In this document: positions 32,870-42,077 of the stretch, one piece after another
Layout: every line of letters begins with the position of its first letter
How positions within the stretch are numbered: position 1 is the first letter of the stretch
Made by a program: the position numbers and the translations under genes
Notes under the pieces: model-generated
What the model was told of the DNA's origin: nothing
The model's database searches: none
Seen by the model: the letters and a program-made list of their open reading frames with translations, nothing else
Source: Bacteroidales bacterium
Lineage (GTDB): Bacteria > Bacteroidota > Bacteroidia > Bacteroidales > P3
Assembly (NCBI GenBank): GCA_017545365.1
Contig: JAFWOP010000042.1
Coordinates: forward strand, 20,437-84,436
Reading direction: 5' to 3'
Length of the DNA stretch: 64,000 nucleotides

Positions 32870-35317
32870 TCAACGCTGCCCCCCAGCATCGCAATAGGGT
32901 GATCCACCGGAAAACATCACATAATAATAACCAGGAGAAGTGGAATAAGAAGGGTTACAGGTTGTACTACTCCAGTAATATGCGAGATTCATAACTATAG
33001 AATATCGATCACTATACATTTGCAATAGTTCTCCGAGCGTTGGCATTCGCCAATCGGTATAACCATGCAGGGTTAGATTATTGCAATAAGTATTAGCCTC
33101 AGACCATCGTAATTCAGTATTATATGGTTCGGGCGCTACCCTATAAGTATGTCCGTTATATTGGAACGTAGGTAGTTCGTCATAAGGATGGGTGATGGAG
33201 TCCTGAGTGCCGTAGGTAGTGCCGTTGGCATTGGTTGCGTATGCACGAATATAATACATTCCACTGCCAGCAGTAATTGAGAATAAAGAAGTGTAGTAAC
33301 CAGTGCCAGTCCCATTTGTAGTATGGTTGTATGTACTGGTCAAATCAGGATTAGGGTAAGTGCCATAGCATACGCCGCGGGCTGTAATGGGAAATCCGCC
33401 ATCGGAGGTTACATTGCCACCTGTTGTTACGATACTGCCAGTCAGTGTTGGTGTAGTCGTGGTTACGTTGGGCAAGCCGTTGTTAGTAGTGAAAATCACT
33501 TGAGAACCGTATGCTGTGCCATTGCTGTTGGTGGCGTAGGCGCGGACATAGTAGGTGGTGCCGACAGAGAGACCGCTCATAGAAGTGTTGAATGACCCTG
33601 TGCCACTGCCACTGGTGGTATGGCTGCCAGATACTGTGGGGTACTGTGACGTACTCCAACAAATGCCTTTGGCTGTCACAGGGAATCCTCCGTCAGACGT
33701 AACATTGCCACCACAGACTGCACTATTGGCGGTGATGCTGCTAACGGTGTTAGTTGTAACGGTAGGTAACCCATTGTCTGTAGTGAAGTTGATTTGGTTG
33801 GAATAACTCGTACCCACGGAATTTGTGGCGTAGGCGCGGACGTAGTAGGTGGTAGAGGGAGAGAGGCTGCTAATAGAGGTGGAGAATGAGCCTGTGCCGG
33901 AGCCTACGGCGGTATGGCTGCCCGATATGGTGGGATATTGTGATGTGCTCCAGCAGATGCCGCGTTCGGTAACTGCGGAGCCACCATCGTTGGTGATGTT
34001 GGCACTACAGGTAGCAGATGTGGCGGTGACGTTGGTGGCAGCGGACAAGGTAATCGTTACAGCACCATTGGTGGCAGTGAACTGCTGTTCCGAGCCATAA
34101 CTTGTCCCCTGTTGGTTGGTGGCGTAGGCTCGGACATAGTAGGTGGTGCCGGCGGTGAGCCCCGTCATATTGCTGGTGAAGCTGCCATTGCCACTACCAT
34201 TGGTGGTATGCTGGTCGTCAAGGTCAGGGCTGCCCAAAGTGTTCCAGCAGATGCCGCGAGCAGTAACGTTGTAGCCGCCGTTGCTGGTCACGTTGCCGCC
34301 GCTTTTGGCAGTGGAGGCGGTGATGTTGGTGACAGGAGAGGTGGTCACTGTCGGCAGACCGTCGATGGTTGTGAAGCTGATGATGTTGGAAGCGTAATAG
34401 GTGCTGTTGCGATTGGTGGCGTAGGCGCGGGCGTAATAGGTGGCGGAAGAAGACAGTCCCGTGATATTGTGGCTGAACGCACCAGTGCCAGAGCCGTCTT
34501 CGGTGTGGTTGCCATCAATAGTAGGAGTCTGCGAAGTGCCATAACAGATGCCGCGGACGGTCACAGGCCGCCCGCCGTCGTCGGTGATGTTGCCACCGAT
34601 GGTGGCAGAATTGGCAGTGACATTGGAGGCTTCGACTGTGGTGATTGTCGGTGAGCCGGCAAAAGTAGCCTTGACCACAATCTCGTTGCTTCCGTTGTCT
34701 GAGGTGATGTAAAGGAAAGATATGTTTACGCCATCGGTAAGTGCCACTCGGTCAATACGCACGGTCACAGCCTTATTTTCTCCTGGCCGTATAGCATTCT
34801 CCAACCCTGATACGTTGACAATCCATTCGCAGTCGTAGGTGGCGGTACAGGTAATGCTCTCTGTACCATCGTTGAAGACATTGAAGGTCTTAACCTTCAC
34901 CGACTCTTCGGAGCCAAAGTCGAGCGTGTCGAGTGGGTTTCCTGTCATGTCGGTAATCTGTAACGAGGCTATTCGCTTACGCATCTGCACGTCGCGTTTT
35001 ACCTTTTTTCCAGCTGCCAGTTCGATGATGTAGTCGTCGTCAAGGTCGGCATATGCGGTCTTGCTGAGCAAAAGGGAATATTTGCCAGCGTCAAGGTCTT
35101 TGAACTCGTATGTGCCGTCGTTGCCAGTGAGTGTGGCTTCGCCCGTGGGGCGCAGTTTGACGCTGACATTACCCACAGGCTCACCGGTGGCATAGTCGGT
35201 CACGGTACCATAAATGGTGCCTTTGAGGTCCTCTTCTTTTTCAGTGCAACCATACCACACAAGGCTGGCCAGTACAGAAACTGTAATCAGTGCTGCCCAA
35301 ATATACGTCTTCTTCAT
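32870..35317 (-). CDS. Surface lipoprotein with FnIII-like repeats and DUF1566 end, frameshifted at the C-terminus
   Basis: ATG 35317 opens with a lipoprotein-like signal (Cys in VWYGCTEKE). A carboxypeptidase regulatory-like domain (about residues 33-90, TIYGTVTDYATGEPVGNVSV) and a BACON-like segment follow. Five FnIII-like repeats of about 95 residues come next, each with NITAN-A-GGNVTSDGG-VTARGICW and TYYVRAYATN. The end is a DUF1566/Lcl_C domain (GYTDWRMPTLGELLQM ... YYWSSTT). The frame stops abruptly after SPYCDAGGQR. Adding one base in the six-base C run at 32879-32884 would continue it to GGAALISVRPIRVEN and a stop at 32838, a typical DUF1566 ending. The protein is likely cell-surface exposed; it is the last gene of the operon starting at 37150. 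Confidence 0.85.
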   Translation of the reverse strand: MKKTYIWAALITVSVLASLVWYGCTEKEEDLKGTIYGTVTDYATGEPVGNVSVKLRPTGEATLTGNDGTYEFKDLDAGKYSLLLSKTAYADLDDDYIIELAAGKKVKRDVQMRKRIASLQITDMTGNPLDTLDFGSEESVKVKTFNVFNDGTESITCTATYDCEWIVNVSGLENAIRPGENKAVTVRIDRVALTDGVNISFLYITSDNGSNEIVVKATFAGSPTITTVEASNVTANSATIGGNITDDGGRPVTVRGICYGTSQTPTIDGNHTEDGSGTGAFSHNITGLSSSATYYARAYATNRNSTYYASNIISFTTIDGLPTVTTSPVTNITASTAKSGGNVTSNGGYNVTARGICWNTLGSPDLDDQHTTNGSGNGSFTSNMTGLTAGTTYYVRAYATNQQGTSYGSEQQFTATNGAVTITLSAATNVTATSATCSANITNDGGSAVTERGICWSTSQYPTISGSHTAVGSGTGSFSTSISSLSPSTTYYVRAYATNSVGTSYSNQINFTTDNGLPTVTTNTVSSITANSAVCGGNVTSDGGFPVTAKGICWSTSQYPTVSGSHTTSGSGTGSFNTSMSGLSVGTTYYVRAYATNSNGTAYGSQVIFTTNNGLPNVTTTTPTLTGSIVTTGGNVTSDGGFPITARGVCYGTYPNPDLTSTYNHTTNGTGTGYYTSLFSITAGSGMYYIRAYATNANGTTYGTQDSITHPYDELPTFQYNGHTYRVAPEPYNTELRWSEANTYCNNLTLHGYTDWRMPTLGELLQMYSDRYSIVMNLAYYWSSTTCNPSYSTSPGYYYVMFSGGSPYCDAGGQR

Positions 35318-35330
35318 AAGAGTCAAGTGT

Positions 35331-35663
35331 TTATTGTTTGTTTTTCATGGTGATGCTCACGTTTATAGTCTCTCCGCTTAACACTTCGATAGTCTTGCGG
35401 TTGGCTTGATAACCGGTCTTCTGCACGGTGATGGTGTACTGCTGGGCATCTATTTCGTTAAAGGCAAAGTGTCCGTCGCTGCCAGTGTAGGTGTTCAGTC
35501 CACCGGGTGAGAGGGTTACAGTGCTTCCAGCAATGGGTTCGTCTGTGTCGACGTCAATCACTGTGCCGCTGATGTTGCCGAACAGGTCGTATTGTATCTT
35601 ATTGCAGGAGCTGGCAAGTGTCAGCAGTGCTGCACATAGTGTGAGGATTATTATTCTCTTCAT
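35331..35663 (-). CDS. Small lipoprotein with carboxypeptidase regulatory-like domain
   Basis: The 110-residue protein has a lipobox LASSC (Cys about 20) and one CarboxypepD_reg/CnaB-like beta-sandwich: ISGTVIDVDTDEPIAGSTVT, SDGHFAFNEIDAQQYTITVQ, KTGYQANRKTIEV. It resembles the first domain of the next lipoprotein, which starts 13 nt downstream, so the pair probably arose by duplication and works at the same place in the envelope. Confidence 0.85.
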   Translation of the reverse strand: MKRIIILTLCAALLTLASSCNKIQYDLFGNISGTVIDVDTDEPIAGSTVTLSPGGLNTYTGSDGHFAFNEIDAQQYTITVQKTGYQANRKTIEVLSGETINVSITMKNKQ

Positions 35664-35676
35664 CTTGTTGTGGCTA

Positions 35677-36486
35677 TTAGAAGTTAAAGCATAGGGTTAA
35701 GCCGGTGGATTCTGGGGTGGCGTAGGGAACGAGTGCCAGCGTTTCGACATGTCGCGCACCTTTGCTGACCAGGGCATCTACCACATTCCATACATAAACA
35801 GCAGCGGTGGCGGCAATGCAGCCGTTGCGTATGTTGGTCCAGTTGTTGGCGTTGGTGATGTATGTGGCGCGCTGCTGTGCGTTGTGGGTGCTGTTAATCA
35901 GGTTCACATAGTTCGACCGCATGCTCTCAGCTGCCACTATGCCGCCCACACAGGCCGCCTCTCCGGCTATAAACAGCAGTCCTTTTGTCTTCTGTCCTTT
36001 GTACAACTGTTCCATGCCAGGTACGAATGCCCGTGCGCTGAAAGGGTACTGGTCGGTGACTGTGAGATTCTCAAAACTATACTGGGGATGTTTGAGGGTC
36101 TGTACAAGCAGATAGACACGCCAACCTCCATATTCTAGCTCTTCGATGTATTCGTCTAATATACGCGCGGAGACAATCATATCCTGACTGCCGCTACTGG
36201 TGATTTGCCCGTTCACCACATGCACGGTCACTTCGGCTCCGGCTGCAAGGTTACGGCGTTGGACAATGGCGGCTGCGGCCTTGTCGCGAGCAGCGTTGAC
36301 GGTGGAGGCATCGCCCGACACTACTTCGACATAGGAGAAGCGCAGGTCGGTCAATCCGCTGTTGAGCCATTTGGGAGGCACTGACTGGGCAGAGGCCGCA
36401 CCGCCATACAGCAGCACAAGCGTTAGTGCCAGCCTGAATATGCTGCCACAATGGCGTGTTAGGGTGTTGCTATCTTTACTCCTCAT
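35677..36486 (-). CDS. Exported protein of unknown function in the lipoprotein operon
   Basis: ATG 36486 (MRSKDSNTLTRHCGSIFRLA) gives 269 residues with a signal peptide ending AASAQ. The first half (WLNSGLTDLRFSYVEVVSGD, ARDKAAAAIVQRRNLAAG) resembles LPP20-type envelope proteins. The second half has two hydrophobic stretches (TKGLLFIAGEAACVGGIVAA; IAATAAVYVWNVVDALV) that could be membrane segments, as in DUF5683-like proteins. The start is chosen because it yields the signal peptide and overlaps the previous gene by 11 nt. Confidence 0.7.
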   Translation of the reverse strand: MRSKDSNTLTRHCGSIFRLALTLVLLYGGAASAQSVPPKWLNSGLTDLRFSYVEVVSGDASTVNAARDKAAAAIVQRRNLAAGAEVTVHVVNGQITSSGSQDMIVSARILDEYIEELEYGGWRVYLLVQTLKHPQYSFENLTVTDQYPFSARAFVPGMEQLYKGQKTKGLLFIAGEAACVGGIVAAESMRSNYVNLINSTHNAQQRATYITNANNWTNIRNGCIAATAAVYVWNVVDALVSKGARHVETLALVPYATPESTGLTLCFNF

Positions 36487-37150
36487 ATTCCTGTAATCTC
36501 TGCATATATTCTTTGGCAAACTGACGGAAACGCTCGCGGTCGAAATCAATCTGTAGTTTGTCGCTCTTGCTTATGGCCTCAGCGAATTTGTCGGCAATCT
36601 CGTTCTTTTTGATTTCGATGACATAATAGACATGGTATCTCCCAGAACGGTCTTGCGACCATTCCTCACAGGGATTGTCGGCATCGTTGAGTACGGCATC
36701 GACCACATTCATCATCTCTCCTTCGATTTTTTGTTCCAGGTCGCTGTCCTTGCCGCTTTTGTTCACCAGTTTTGAGTAGTCGGTACTGAGGCCTTTCACC
36801 GAGTGGGCCAGACGTTCGCGCATCATGGATTGTGCCATCTTCACAGCACTAAGGCGGGCTACATTGCGCTTGGTGTCTTCGCCTTCGCCCAACTCACGGT
36901 AGTACTCCTTGTCACTACGGCTTTCAGCATAGCAAGGGATGCTTTTTTGAAATACTTCGTTGGCAGGACTTGCGAGGTTGGCAATGGAGTCGAGTGCGCG
37001 CTGGCGTTCCATTTCTTTCATTTTCTGTTGAAATTCCCATTCCGCTTTTTGGGCGGCTTTTTTTTCTTTACGTGTTTGGGCATCTGCGGGAACGGTGAGC
37101 ATCATCATGCAGCAGAGGAACACGGAGCTGATAAACAGTACTTTTTTCAT
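36476..37150 (-). CDS. Exported LPP20-like protein, first gene of the operon
   Basis: The 224-residue protein has a signal peptide (MKKVLFISSVFLCCMMMLTV ... ADAQ), a Lys/Glu-rich helical segment (RKEKKAAQKAEWEFQQKMKE), and an LPP20-like region with VARLSAVKMAQSMMRERLAH and the YHVYYVIEIKKNE strand. It is probably periplasmic. It overlaps the next gene and starts the four-gene operon. A TACTTTTG -7 box lies at 37198-37205. Confidence 0.75.
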   Translation of the reverse strand: MKKVLFISSVFLCCMMMLTVPADAQTRKEKKAAQKAEWEFQQKMKEMERQRALDSIANLASPANEVFQKSIPCYAESRSDKEYYRELGEGEDTKRNVARLSAVKMAQSMMRERLAHSVKGLSTDYSKLVNKSGKDSDLEQKIEGEMMNVVDAVLNDADNPCEEWSQDRSGRYHVYYVIEIKKNEIADKFAEAISKSDKLQIDFDRERFRQFAKEYMQRLQEYEE

Positions 37151-37197
37151 CTTAAAGGTGTTTTTTAAACTTTTATATAGAGTTACTTTCTTTTTTG

Positions 37198-37205
37198 CAA
37201 AAGTA
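37198..37205 (-). promoter_or_regulatory. -7 box TACTTTTG for the four-gene envelope operon
   Basis: TACTTTTG on the minus strand 47 bp upstream of ATG 37150; no clear -33 TTTG. Confidence 0.5.
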
Positions 37206-37381
37206 CGTTGATTATTTCATTCCTAGAGTGTCCGATATGGACACGTGGCAATATCGGACATGGTGAGGGGAGGATGATGGGACCCGAAAAAACGGTATTC
37301 TGTGGGTGTAGTCCACAAAATATTATAATATTTTGCTGATTATATCTGCAGAATTTAGTGTTTTTGCAGAGTCAAACAAAG

Positions 37382-37612
37382 TCATTTTGGAGAATTACAT
37401 GGACTTTCTGTAAGCGAGTCGGAGTAGGGGCGGAAGAGGTCTGCCTCTAGAGCACGGCAGATGGTATAGAGCTGCTGCGTGTCGATGGAGGGCTTGTTGA
37501 AGAGTTTTTGCAAGGTGTGCGGGGTGATGCCGATTTGCTCGGCCAGCCAGGCGTTGGTGTGTCCTTGTCGGCGCAGTTCGTCGCGTATAAGGTTGCCTAT
37601 GTGTATCTGCAT
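37382..37612 (-). CDS. XRE-family helix-turn-helix regulator
   Basis: The 76-residue protein is a compact Cro/CI-type DNA-binding domain. The helix-turn-helix spans about residues 21-42 (WLAEQIGITPHTLQKLFNKP), followed by TQQLYTICRALEADLF. It would bind DNA as a dimer; its targets are unknown. It is not paired with a toxin gene. The upstream region contains two strong hairpins (37662-37775) that could be binding sites or part of its leader. Confidence 0.85.
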   Translation of the reverse strand: MQIHIGNLIRDELRRQGHTNAWLAEQIGITPHTLQKLFNKPSIDTQQLYTICRALEADLFRPYSDSLTESPCNSPK

Positions 37613-37661
37613 AGAGGTTGCTATTTGTGCGCTTGGCTACCGAATCCCCATAAGCACTCCC

Positions 37662-37775
37662 ACGACCGCAGACAAAAAAAGAAGGCGAGCAATCTCGTCT
37701 CCTGTCTGCGGTCGTTGAAATTACCTTTTGCGGATAGACAAAATGCTCGCGTTTCAGCGAGCATCTGCTTTTGTC
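37662..37775. repeat. Two strong hairpins upstream of the XRE gene
   Basis: ACGACCGCAGAC (37662-37673) pairs perfectly with GTCTGCGGTCGT (37704-37715). GACAAAATGCTCGC (37737-37750) pairs with GCGAGCAT (37757-37764) and TTTTGTC (37769-37775) around a 4-nt bulge. The second is followed by ATCCTCAAAAAACC. A structured RNA or a regulator-binding region is possible. Confidence 0.6.
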
Positions 37776-37844
37776 ATCCTCAAAAAACCAAATTGAAGTT
37801 TCCTACGTTTCAAGCTGGTCGGGACAATAGCAAACGCTATGTTA

Positions 37845-37925
37845 TGTTAATGTGTTAATTCGTCAATGTGTTAATGCGTTAATTCGTTAATGTATTCGTT
37901 AATATGTTCATTCGTTTATGTGGTA
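37845..37925. repeat. TTAATTCG/TTAATGTG-type intergenic repeat, copy downstream of prfA
   Basis: Tandem copies of GTTAATGTG and TTAATTCG, ending next to the prfA stop codon. Confidence 0.75.
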
Positions 37926-37932
37926 GGCGTTT

Positions 37933-39003
37933 TTATCCGACGGACTCTTTCAGTTTCTCGGCGTTCTCGGCGAGCTGGAGGGCGTCGATGAGGTCTTCGA
38001 TGTCGCCGTCCATGAAGGCGGGAAGGTTGTACATGGTGTAGCCGATGCGGTGGTCGGTGACACGGCTCTGGGGGTAGTTGTATGTGCGTACCTTCTCGCT
38101 GCGGTCGCCGGTGGCGACCATGGTCTTGCGCTTGCTGGAGAGTTCTTCCATGTATTTGTTGTACTCACGCTCGTAGAGGCGTGTGCGCAGGATGGAGAGT
38201 GCTTTCTCCATATTCTTGATTTGTGACTTCTGGTCCTGCATGGACACTACGATGCCAGTGGGTATGTGGGTGAGGCGGACGGCGGAGTAGGTGGTGTTCA
38301 CGCACTGTCCTCCGGGACCTGAGGCGCAGAAAGTCTCTTTCTTCACATCGGCCATGTTCAGCTCCACGTCGATTTCTTCGGCTTCGGGCAGCACCACCAC
38401 ACCGGCGGCAGAGGTGTGTACACGGCCTTGGGTTTCGGTGGCGGGGACGCGTTGCACGCGGTGGACGCCGCTTTCGTATTTCAACATGCCGTAGACTTTT
38501 TCGCCGGTGACGTTGAAGGTGATGTCCTTATACCCGCCCGAGGGGCCTTCGTTGAAGTCGACAATTTCGATCTTCCAGTGCTTTTTCTCGCAGTAGCGGC
38601 TGTACATGCGGAAGAGGTCGCCAGCAAAGATGCAGGCCTCGTCGCCACCCGTGCCGCCACGGATTTCCACCACGGCGTTCTTGCTGTCGGTGGGGTCTTC
38701 GGGGATGAGCATGATGCGGATTTCCTCCTCCATCTTGTCGCGTTTCTCGTTGCATTCGGTGAGTTCGGCTTTGGCCATTTCGCGCAGCTCTTCGTCCTTC
38801 TCAGTGCTGAGCAGTTCCTTGCATTCTGCGATGGTGTCCAGCAGGCCTTTGTAGTCGTGGTAGGCCTTGACGACAGGCTGCAGGTCTTTGTAGTCTTTGC
38901 TCAGTTTGACAAAGCGCTTCATGTCGCCGGTGACCTGGGGGTCGTTCATCTGTTGCTCAATTTCCTGATAGCGGGTATAAATGGCTTCGAGTTTGTCTAG
39001 CAT
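37933..39003 (-). CDS. prfA: Peptide chain release factor 1
   Basis: The 356-residue protein recognises UAA and UAG and triggers peptide release. It has the stop-codon-reading PxT motif in VQRVPATETQGRVHTS (about residues 181-196) and the catalytic GGQ loop in ASGPGGQCVNTTYSAVRLTH (about 221-240); the usual GAGGQHVN is GPGGQCVN here. The C-terminal RTYNYPQSRVTDHRIG is characteristic of RF1. The length is normal. It is transcribed toward the XRE gene and separated from the acyltransferase by a spacer containing TTGAGAATTGAGAATT repeats. Confidence 0.95.
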   Translation of the reverse strand: MLDKLEAIYTRYQEIEQQMNDPQVTGDMKRFVKLSKDYKDLQPVVKAYHDYKGLLDTIAECKELLSTEKDEELREMAKAELTECNEKRDKMEEEIRIMLIPEDPTDSKNAVVEIRGGTGGDEACIFAGDLFRMYSRYCEKKHWKIEIVDFNEGPSGGYKDITFNVTGEKVYGMLKYESGVHRVQRVPATETQGRVHTSAAGVVVLPEAEEIDVELNMADVKKETFCASGPGGQCVNTTYSAVRLTHIPTGIVVSMQDQKSQIKNMEKALSILRTRLYEREYNKYMEELSSKRKTMVATGDRSEKVRTYNYPQSRVTDHRIGYTMYNLPAFMDGDIEDLIDALQLAENAEKLKESVG

Positions 39004-39140
39004 AGCGGGTTCTGTATTTGACTAAATAACTATAAACTAAAAACTGATACTTTTATTGTGCGGGGGAGTGTTTTTTTTGAATGGAGATTTGAGAATTGAG
39101 AATTATCCGGGTGCGGCAGCAAATTCTCCATTCTCCATTC

Positions 39141-40232
39141 TCAATTCTCTATTTTCAAGGCATTGGCATAAATGCCCAGCAGGATTTGGCGGAAGGTGTC
39201 GCCTAGGGGGTATTGGCGGCATGCGTCATCGATGTATTGTTTGAATGCTTCAGCCTCCTGAGTATATTGTGTGCAGGGGTCGTTGTGGAGCATTCCCTGA
39301 GCTATATAGTTGTTGGGCCAAAGATGGTAGCCTTCGGAGATGCGTTGGTCTATGATGCTGGCGATTTGGGTGTAGTTGCCCTTTGTGGCCTCTAGCACTT
39401 CGGGTTGGAGGGGTTGGCAGATGGTGAAGTGGACATGCCCTTTGAAGTCGAGGATGCCCCGTAGGATGCTGTCGGAGTCTTCGCCAGGGGCTTTGGTGTA
39501 AGGACCCTGTCCGCGAAGGCATAGCTCGTGTGCCTTGAGCAGGCCGCAGGGCTCCCATTCGTAGGAGACGCTGATGGGGGTGATGTGCATTTCGCTGAGG
39601 GCTGTGACGGGGTCTTGGCCTATGCCGCTTGAGGCAATCATCTTGATGAGGGCGGGGTCGGTGCGGTCGATTCCGTCCTTGGTGCGTCCGTTGCGTTGGG
39701 CAATCCACACGCTCTCGCCCTGTTGGGTGACGAGGTGGCGGAGATGTTCGGACATGTTGATGAGGCTGCGGTAGTACTCGCGCGGGGTGCCGCCGCGTCC
39801 GATGCTGTACATCTTGTTGGTCTTGGCCATCAGATCCATCATGGGCATTTCGAAAAGGTTGGCGCCGATGACGATGTGGCTGGTGTCGAGACCCTTGTCG
39901 ACCAGGATGTATTGCAGCATCATGGCATCGAGGACGATGTCGCGGTGGTTGGAGATGAAAAGGCTTGGTGTTTTGCTGAGGTTTTCGGTGCCGGAGAAGG
40001 TGAACTGCGACATGGTGTTTTCTATCACCCATTGGCAGCACCGATACATGATGGTGGATTGGAACTGATGGACGTTCTCAAAAGCCAACATCTGTCGTCT
40101 CATCTCTTCCACGGAGGACTCTGGAAAGAGTTTTGCGACCAGTGTATCGAACAATTGGGCGTCTACCAATTGTTTGATAGTGTGTTTAAACTCCTGATTA
40201 TCATCAGAATGTTTTTCTTCGAAAGATTCCAT
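39141..40232 (-). CDS. PlsC-like acyltransferase
   Basis: The 363-residue protein has the acyltransferase block I SLFISNHRDIVLDA at about residues 90-103 and a second block IGRGGTPREYY further on, then ESVWIAQRNGRTKDG as block III. This is the glycerol-phosphate acyltransferase superfamily; Bacteroidota carry a 1-acyl-glycerol-3-phosphate acyltransferase-like protein of this length. The motif has extra residues between His and Asp compared with HX4D. It is probably a peripheral membrane enzyme of lipid synthesis. The -7 box TATCTTTG (40241-40248) lies 8 nt upstream. Confidence 0.8.
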   Translation of the reverse strand: MESFEEKHSDDNQEFKHTIKQLVDAQLFDTLVAKLFPESSVEEMRRQMLAFENVHQFQSTIMYRCCQWVIENTMSQFTFSGTENLSKTPSLFISNHRDIVLDAMMLQYILVDKGLDTSHIVIGANLFEMPMMDLMAKTNKMYSIGRGGTPREYYRSLINMSEHLRHLVTQQGESVWIAQRNGRTKDGIDRTDPALIKMIASSGIGQDPVTALSEMHITPISVSYEWEPCGLLKAHELCLRGQGPYTKAPGEDSDSILRGILDFKGHVHFTICQPLQPEVLEATKGNYTQIASIIDQRISEGYHLWPNNYIAQGMLHNDPCTQYTQEAEAFKQYIDDACRQYPLGDTFRQILLGIYANALKIEN

Positions 40233-40240
40233 ATCGCAAG

Positions 40241-40287
40241 CAAAGATACGAAGAAATTAATAATTAAAAAAGAAATGTGTATCTTTG
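40241..40287. promoter_or_regulatory. Back-to-back promoters with mirrored TATCTTTG boxes
   Basis: TATCTTTG on the minus strand (40241-40248) serves the acyltransferase, and TATCTTTG on the plus strand (40280-40287) serves the T9SS protein, with 31 AT-rich bp between them. The plus box is only 4 nt from ATG 40292 and the minus box 8 nt from ATG 40232, implying leaderless or nearly leaderless messages. Confidence 0.7.
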
Positions 40288-40291
40288 TAGC

Positions 40292-41500
40292 ATGAAAAGA
40301 AGTGCATTAATCCTCTTTATTGTACTGACAATGTGTCAATACCTCTCGTATGGCCAGGTGAGAATCAGCACGGAGTATCCCGAAGCCGAGGTGGTGGGGG
40401 AGTTGAGCCCGTTGCTGGACAATACCTCGTCGCTTTTTTTCTGGCAGGATACCCTGTGGTCTGTCAACGACCATGGAGGATTGAGAATGTACGCGCTGGA
40501 TACGCTGACGGGTGCCATCATCGGCACTCGGCCCATGGATGTGGAGCTGCCCGCTTTTTCCGACATGGAAGAGACGGCGCAGGACGATGACTATTTTTAT
40601 TTCGGCGATTTTGGCAACAACCACGAGCATCTGCGCGACGACCTGCGGGTGCTGCGACTGAGCAAAGCAGCCCTGTTGGCCGGTGAGTATCACTTCGACA
40701 CTATCTTCTTCACCTACGAAGGCTATGAGGGCGGCGAAGGCCGACAGGGTATGCTGCCAACTACAGAGTATGATTGTGAGTCAATGATAGTGGGGGGCGA
40801 CAGTCTGTATCTTTTCACCAAGCAGTGGACCTCCTTCCATACCACATGTTTTGCCCTTCCCAAGCAGCCAGGACGTTATGTGGCCCAACTGCGTGACACG
40901 CTGGATGTGGAGGGTTTGGTGACGGGTGCATGCTACCTGCCCGAACGGCGGGTGTTGGTGCTGTGCTGCTACACAGTGTTGTGCCAGCCGTTCGTGTGCC
41001 TCTTGTATGATTTCCATGGTACCGATTTCTTTAAGGGAGAGATGCGGCGAATACCAGTTGTAAGCAGTGTGGGTGTTCAGACCGAGGCGATTGCTTCGCA
41101 GGACGGGCTTCATTATTTCCTCACCAACGAGAACTTTTCAAGGATGGGTATTTCCTCACCTCCCCAACTGCTCAAGCTGGACCTTACCGAGTCCCTCTCT
41201 GATTATTTCTCCTGTGATACTGCCCATACCCAGGTGCAACCGCCCGATGCATCGGATGTCGTGTTCCATATAAGCCCCAACCCCGTCACCGACTATTTGG
41301 TGGTCAACATCGGCGGCGTCGAAGGCACCTTTGGTTGGAGTGTGGCGATATTCGATATGTCAGGCAAGGAGGTTCTGCGTCAGAAAGTGGCGCGTCCCGA
41401 GCATGAGGTGCTGGATGTCAAAGCACTATCTGCGGGGTCATACGTTGTGTGCCTCATTTCTCCGCAAGGGAAGCGGGAGTGCTGTACCATCGTGAAATAG
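40292..41500 (+). CDS. Exported beta-propeller-like protein with T9SS sorting domain
   Basis: The 402-residue protein starts with a signal peptide (MKRSALILFIVLTM ... SYGQ). The middle consists of repeated strand motifs such as LFFWQDTLWSVNDHGG, DDDYFYFGDFGNN, GGDSLYLFTK, consistent with a beta-propeller. The last 75 residues (ISPNPVTDYLVVNIGGVEG ... AGSYVVCLIS) form a T9SS type A sorting domain. No enzyme motif is recognised. ATG 40292 is chosen for the signal peptide and promoter spacing. It ends 6 nt from the convergent gene. Confidence 0.82.
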   Translation: MKRSALILFIVLTMCQYLSYGQVRISTEYPEAEVVGELSPLLDNTSSLFFWQDTLWSVNDHGGLRMYALDTLTGAIIGTRPMDVELPAFSDMEETAQDDDYFYFGDFGNNHEHLRDDLRVLRLSKAALLAGEYHFDTIFFTYEGYEGGEGRQGMLPTTEYDCESMIVGGDSLYLFTKQWTSFHTTCFALPKQPGRYVAQLRDTLDVEGLVTGACYLPERRVLVLCCYTVLCQPFVCLLYDFHGTDFFKGEMRRIPVVSSVGVQTEAIASQDGLHYFLTNENFSRMGISSPPQLLKLDLTESLSDYFSCDTAHTQVQPPDASDVVFHISPNPVTDYLVVNIGGVEGTFGWSVAIFDMSGKEVLRQKVARPEHEVLDVKALSAGSYVVCLISPQGKRECCTIVK

Positions 41501-41506
41501 CCTGCC

Positions 41507-42010
41507 TTACTGGTTGCGCGATGGAGCGAGCGAGCCAGAGGAGTAAGCCTGTTTGGCGTGACGCTCCTGGCGCGATTGTTTGCGGAATTCTTCCCGTCGT
41601 TTCCATTCTTCTTCGTCGATGAGTAGTGCAGCCTCGATAAGCTCGTCGAGCGACATGGCGTTTTTCTCGTCCTTATGGTGTCTCCAATGCTGCTCGTACC
41701 GCGCGATGGCGAGGGGATATTGTTCATAGAGCTTCTGATACTCAGGGTAGAGCGAGCGGGCATCGGCCATCATTGTGGCTTCACGTTCGTGCCGCCATCT
41801 GCGCCAGAGTTTGAGATATTCAGTGCGGGATGCAATAATGATGATGGTGATGACGGCCCATAGGGGACCCGAGACCCCGATGACGATTCTGATGATGAGT
41901 ATTTGGGCCATGTTGAGGACTATCCACACAGGGATAAGGCCTATTAGAGCCAGCAGGACGAACAATGATGTCAGCAGAGCTATGCGGGCAGGTGTCTTGA
42001 GCTTTTTCAT
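41507..42010 (-). CDS. Small membrane protein with charged cytoplasmic tail
   Basis: The 167-residue protein has two adjacent hydrophobic segments at about residues 10-32 and 35-60 and then a long charged helix-rich tail (EYLKLWRRWRHEREAT ... EEEWKRREEFRKQSRQERH). No family is recognised. It is probably an inner-membrane protein with both ends inside. Confidence 0.65.
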   Translation of the reverse strand: MKKLKTPARIALLTSLFVLLALIGLIPVWIVLNMAQILIIRIVIGVSGPLWAVITIIIIASRTEYLKLWRRWRHEREATMMADARSLYPEYQKLYEQYPLAIARYEQHWRHHKDEKNAMSLDELIEAALLIDEEEWKRREEFRKQSRQERHAKQAYSSGSLAPSRNQ

Positions 42011-42077
42011 GATATATTGAAAGATTTAAAGGTTTTCTCTATTTACATCAGGTGTGTTCTATAAATTCTGTGTTCAT

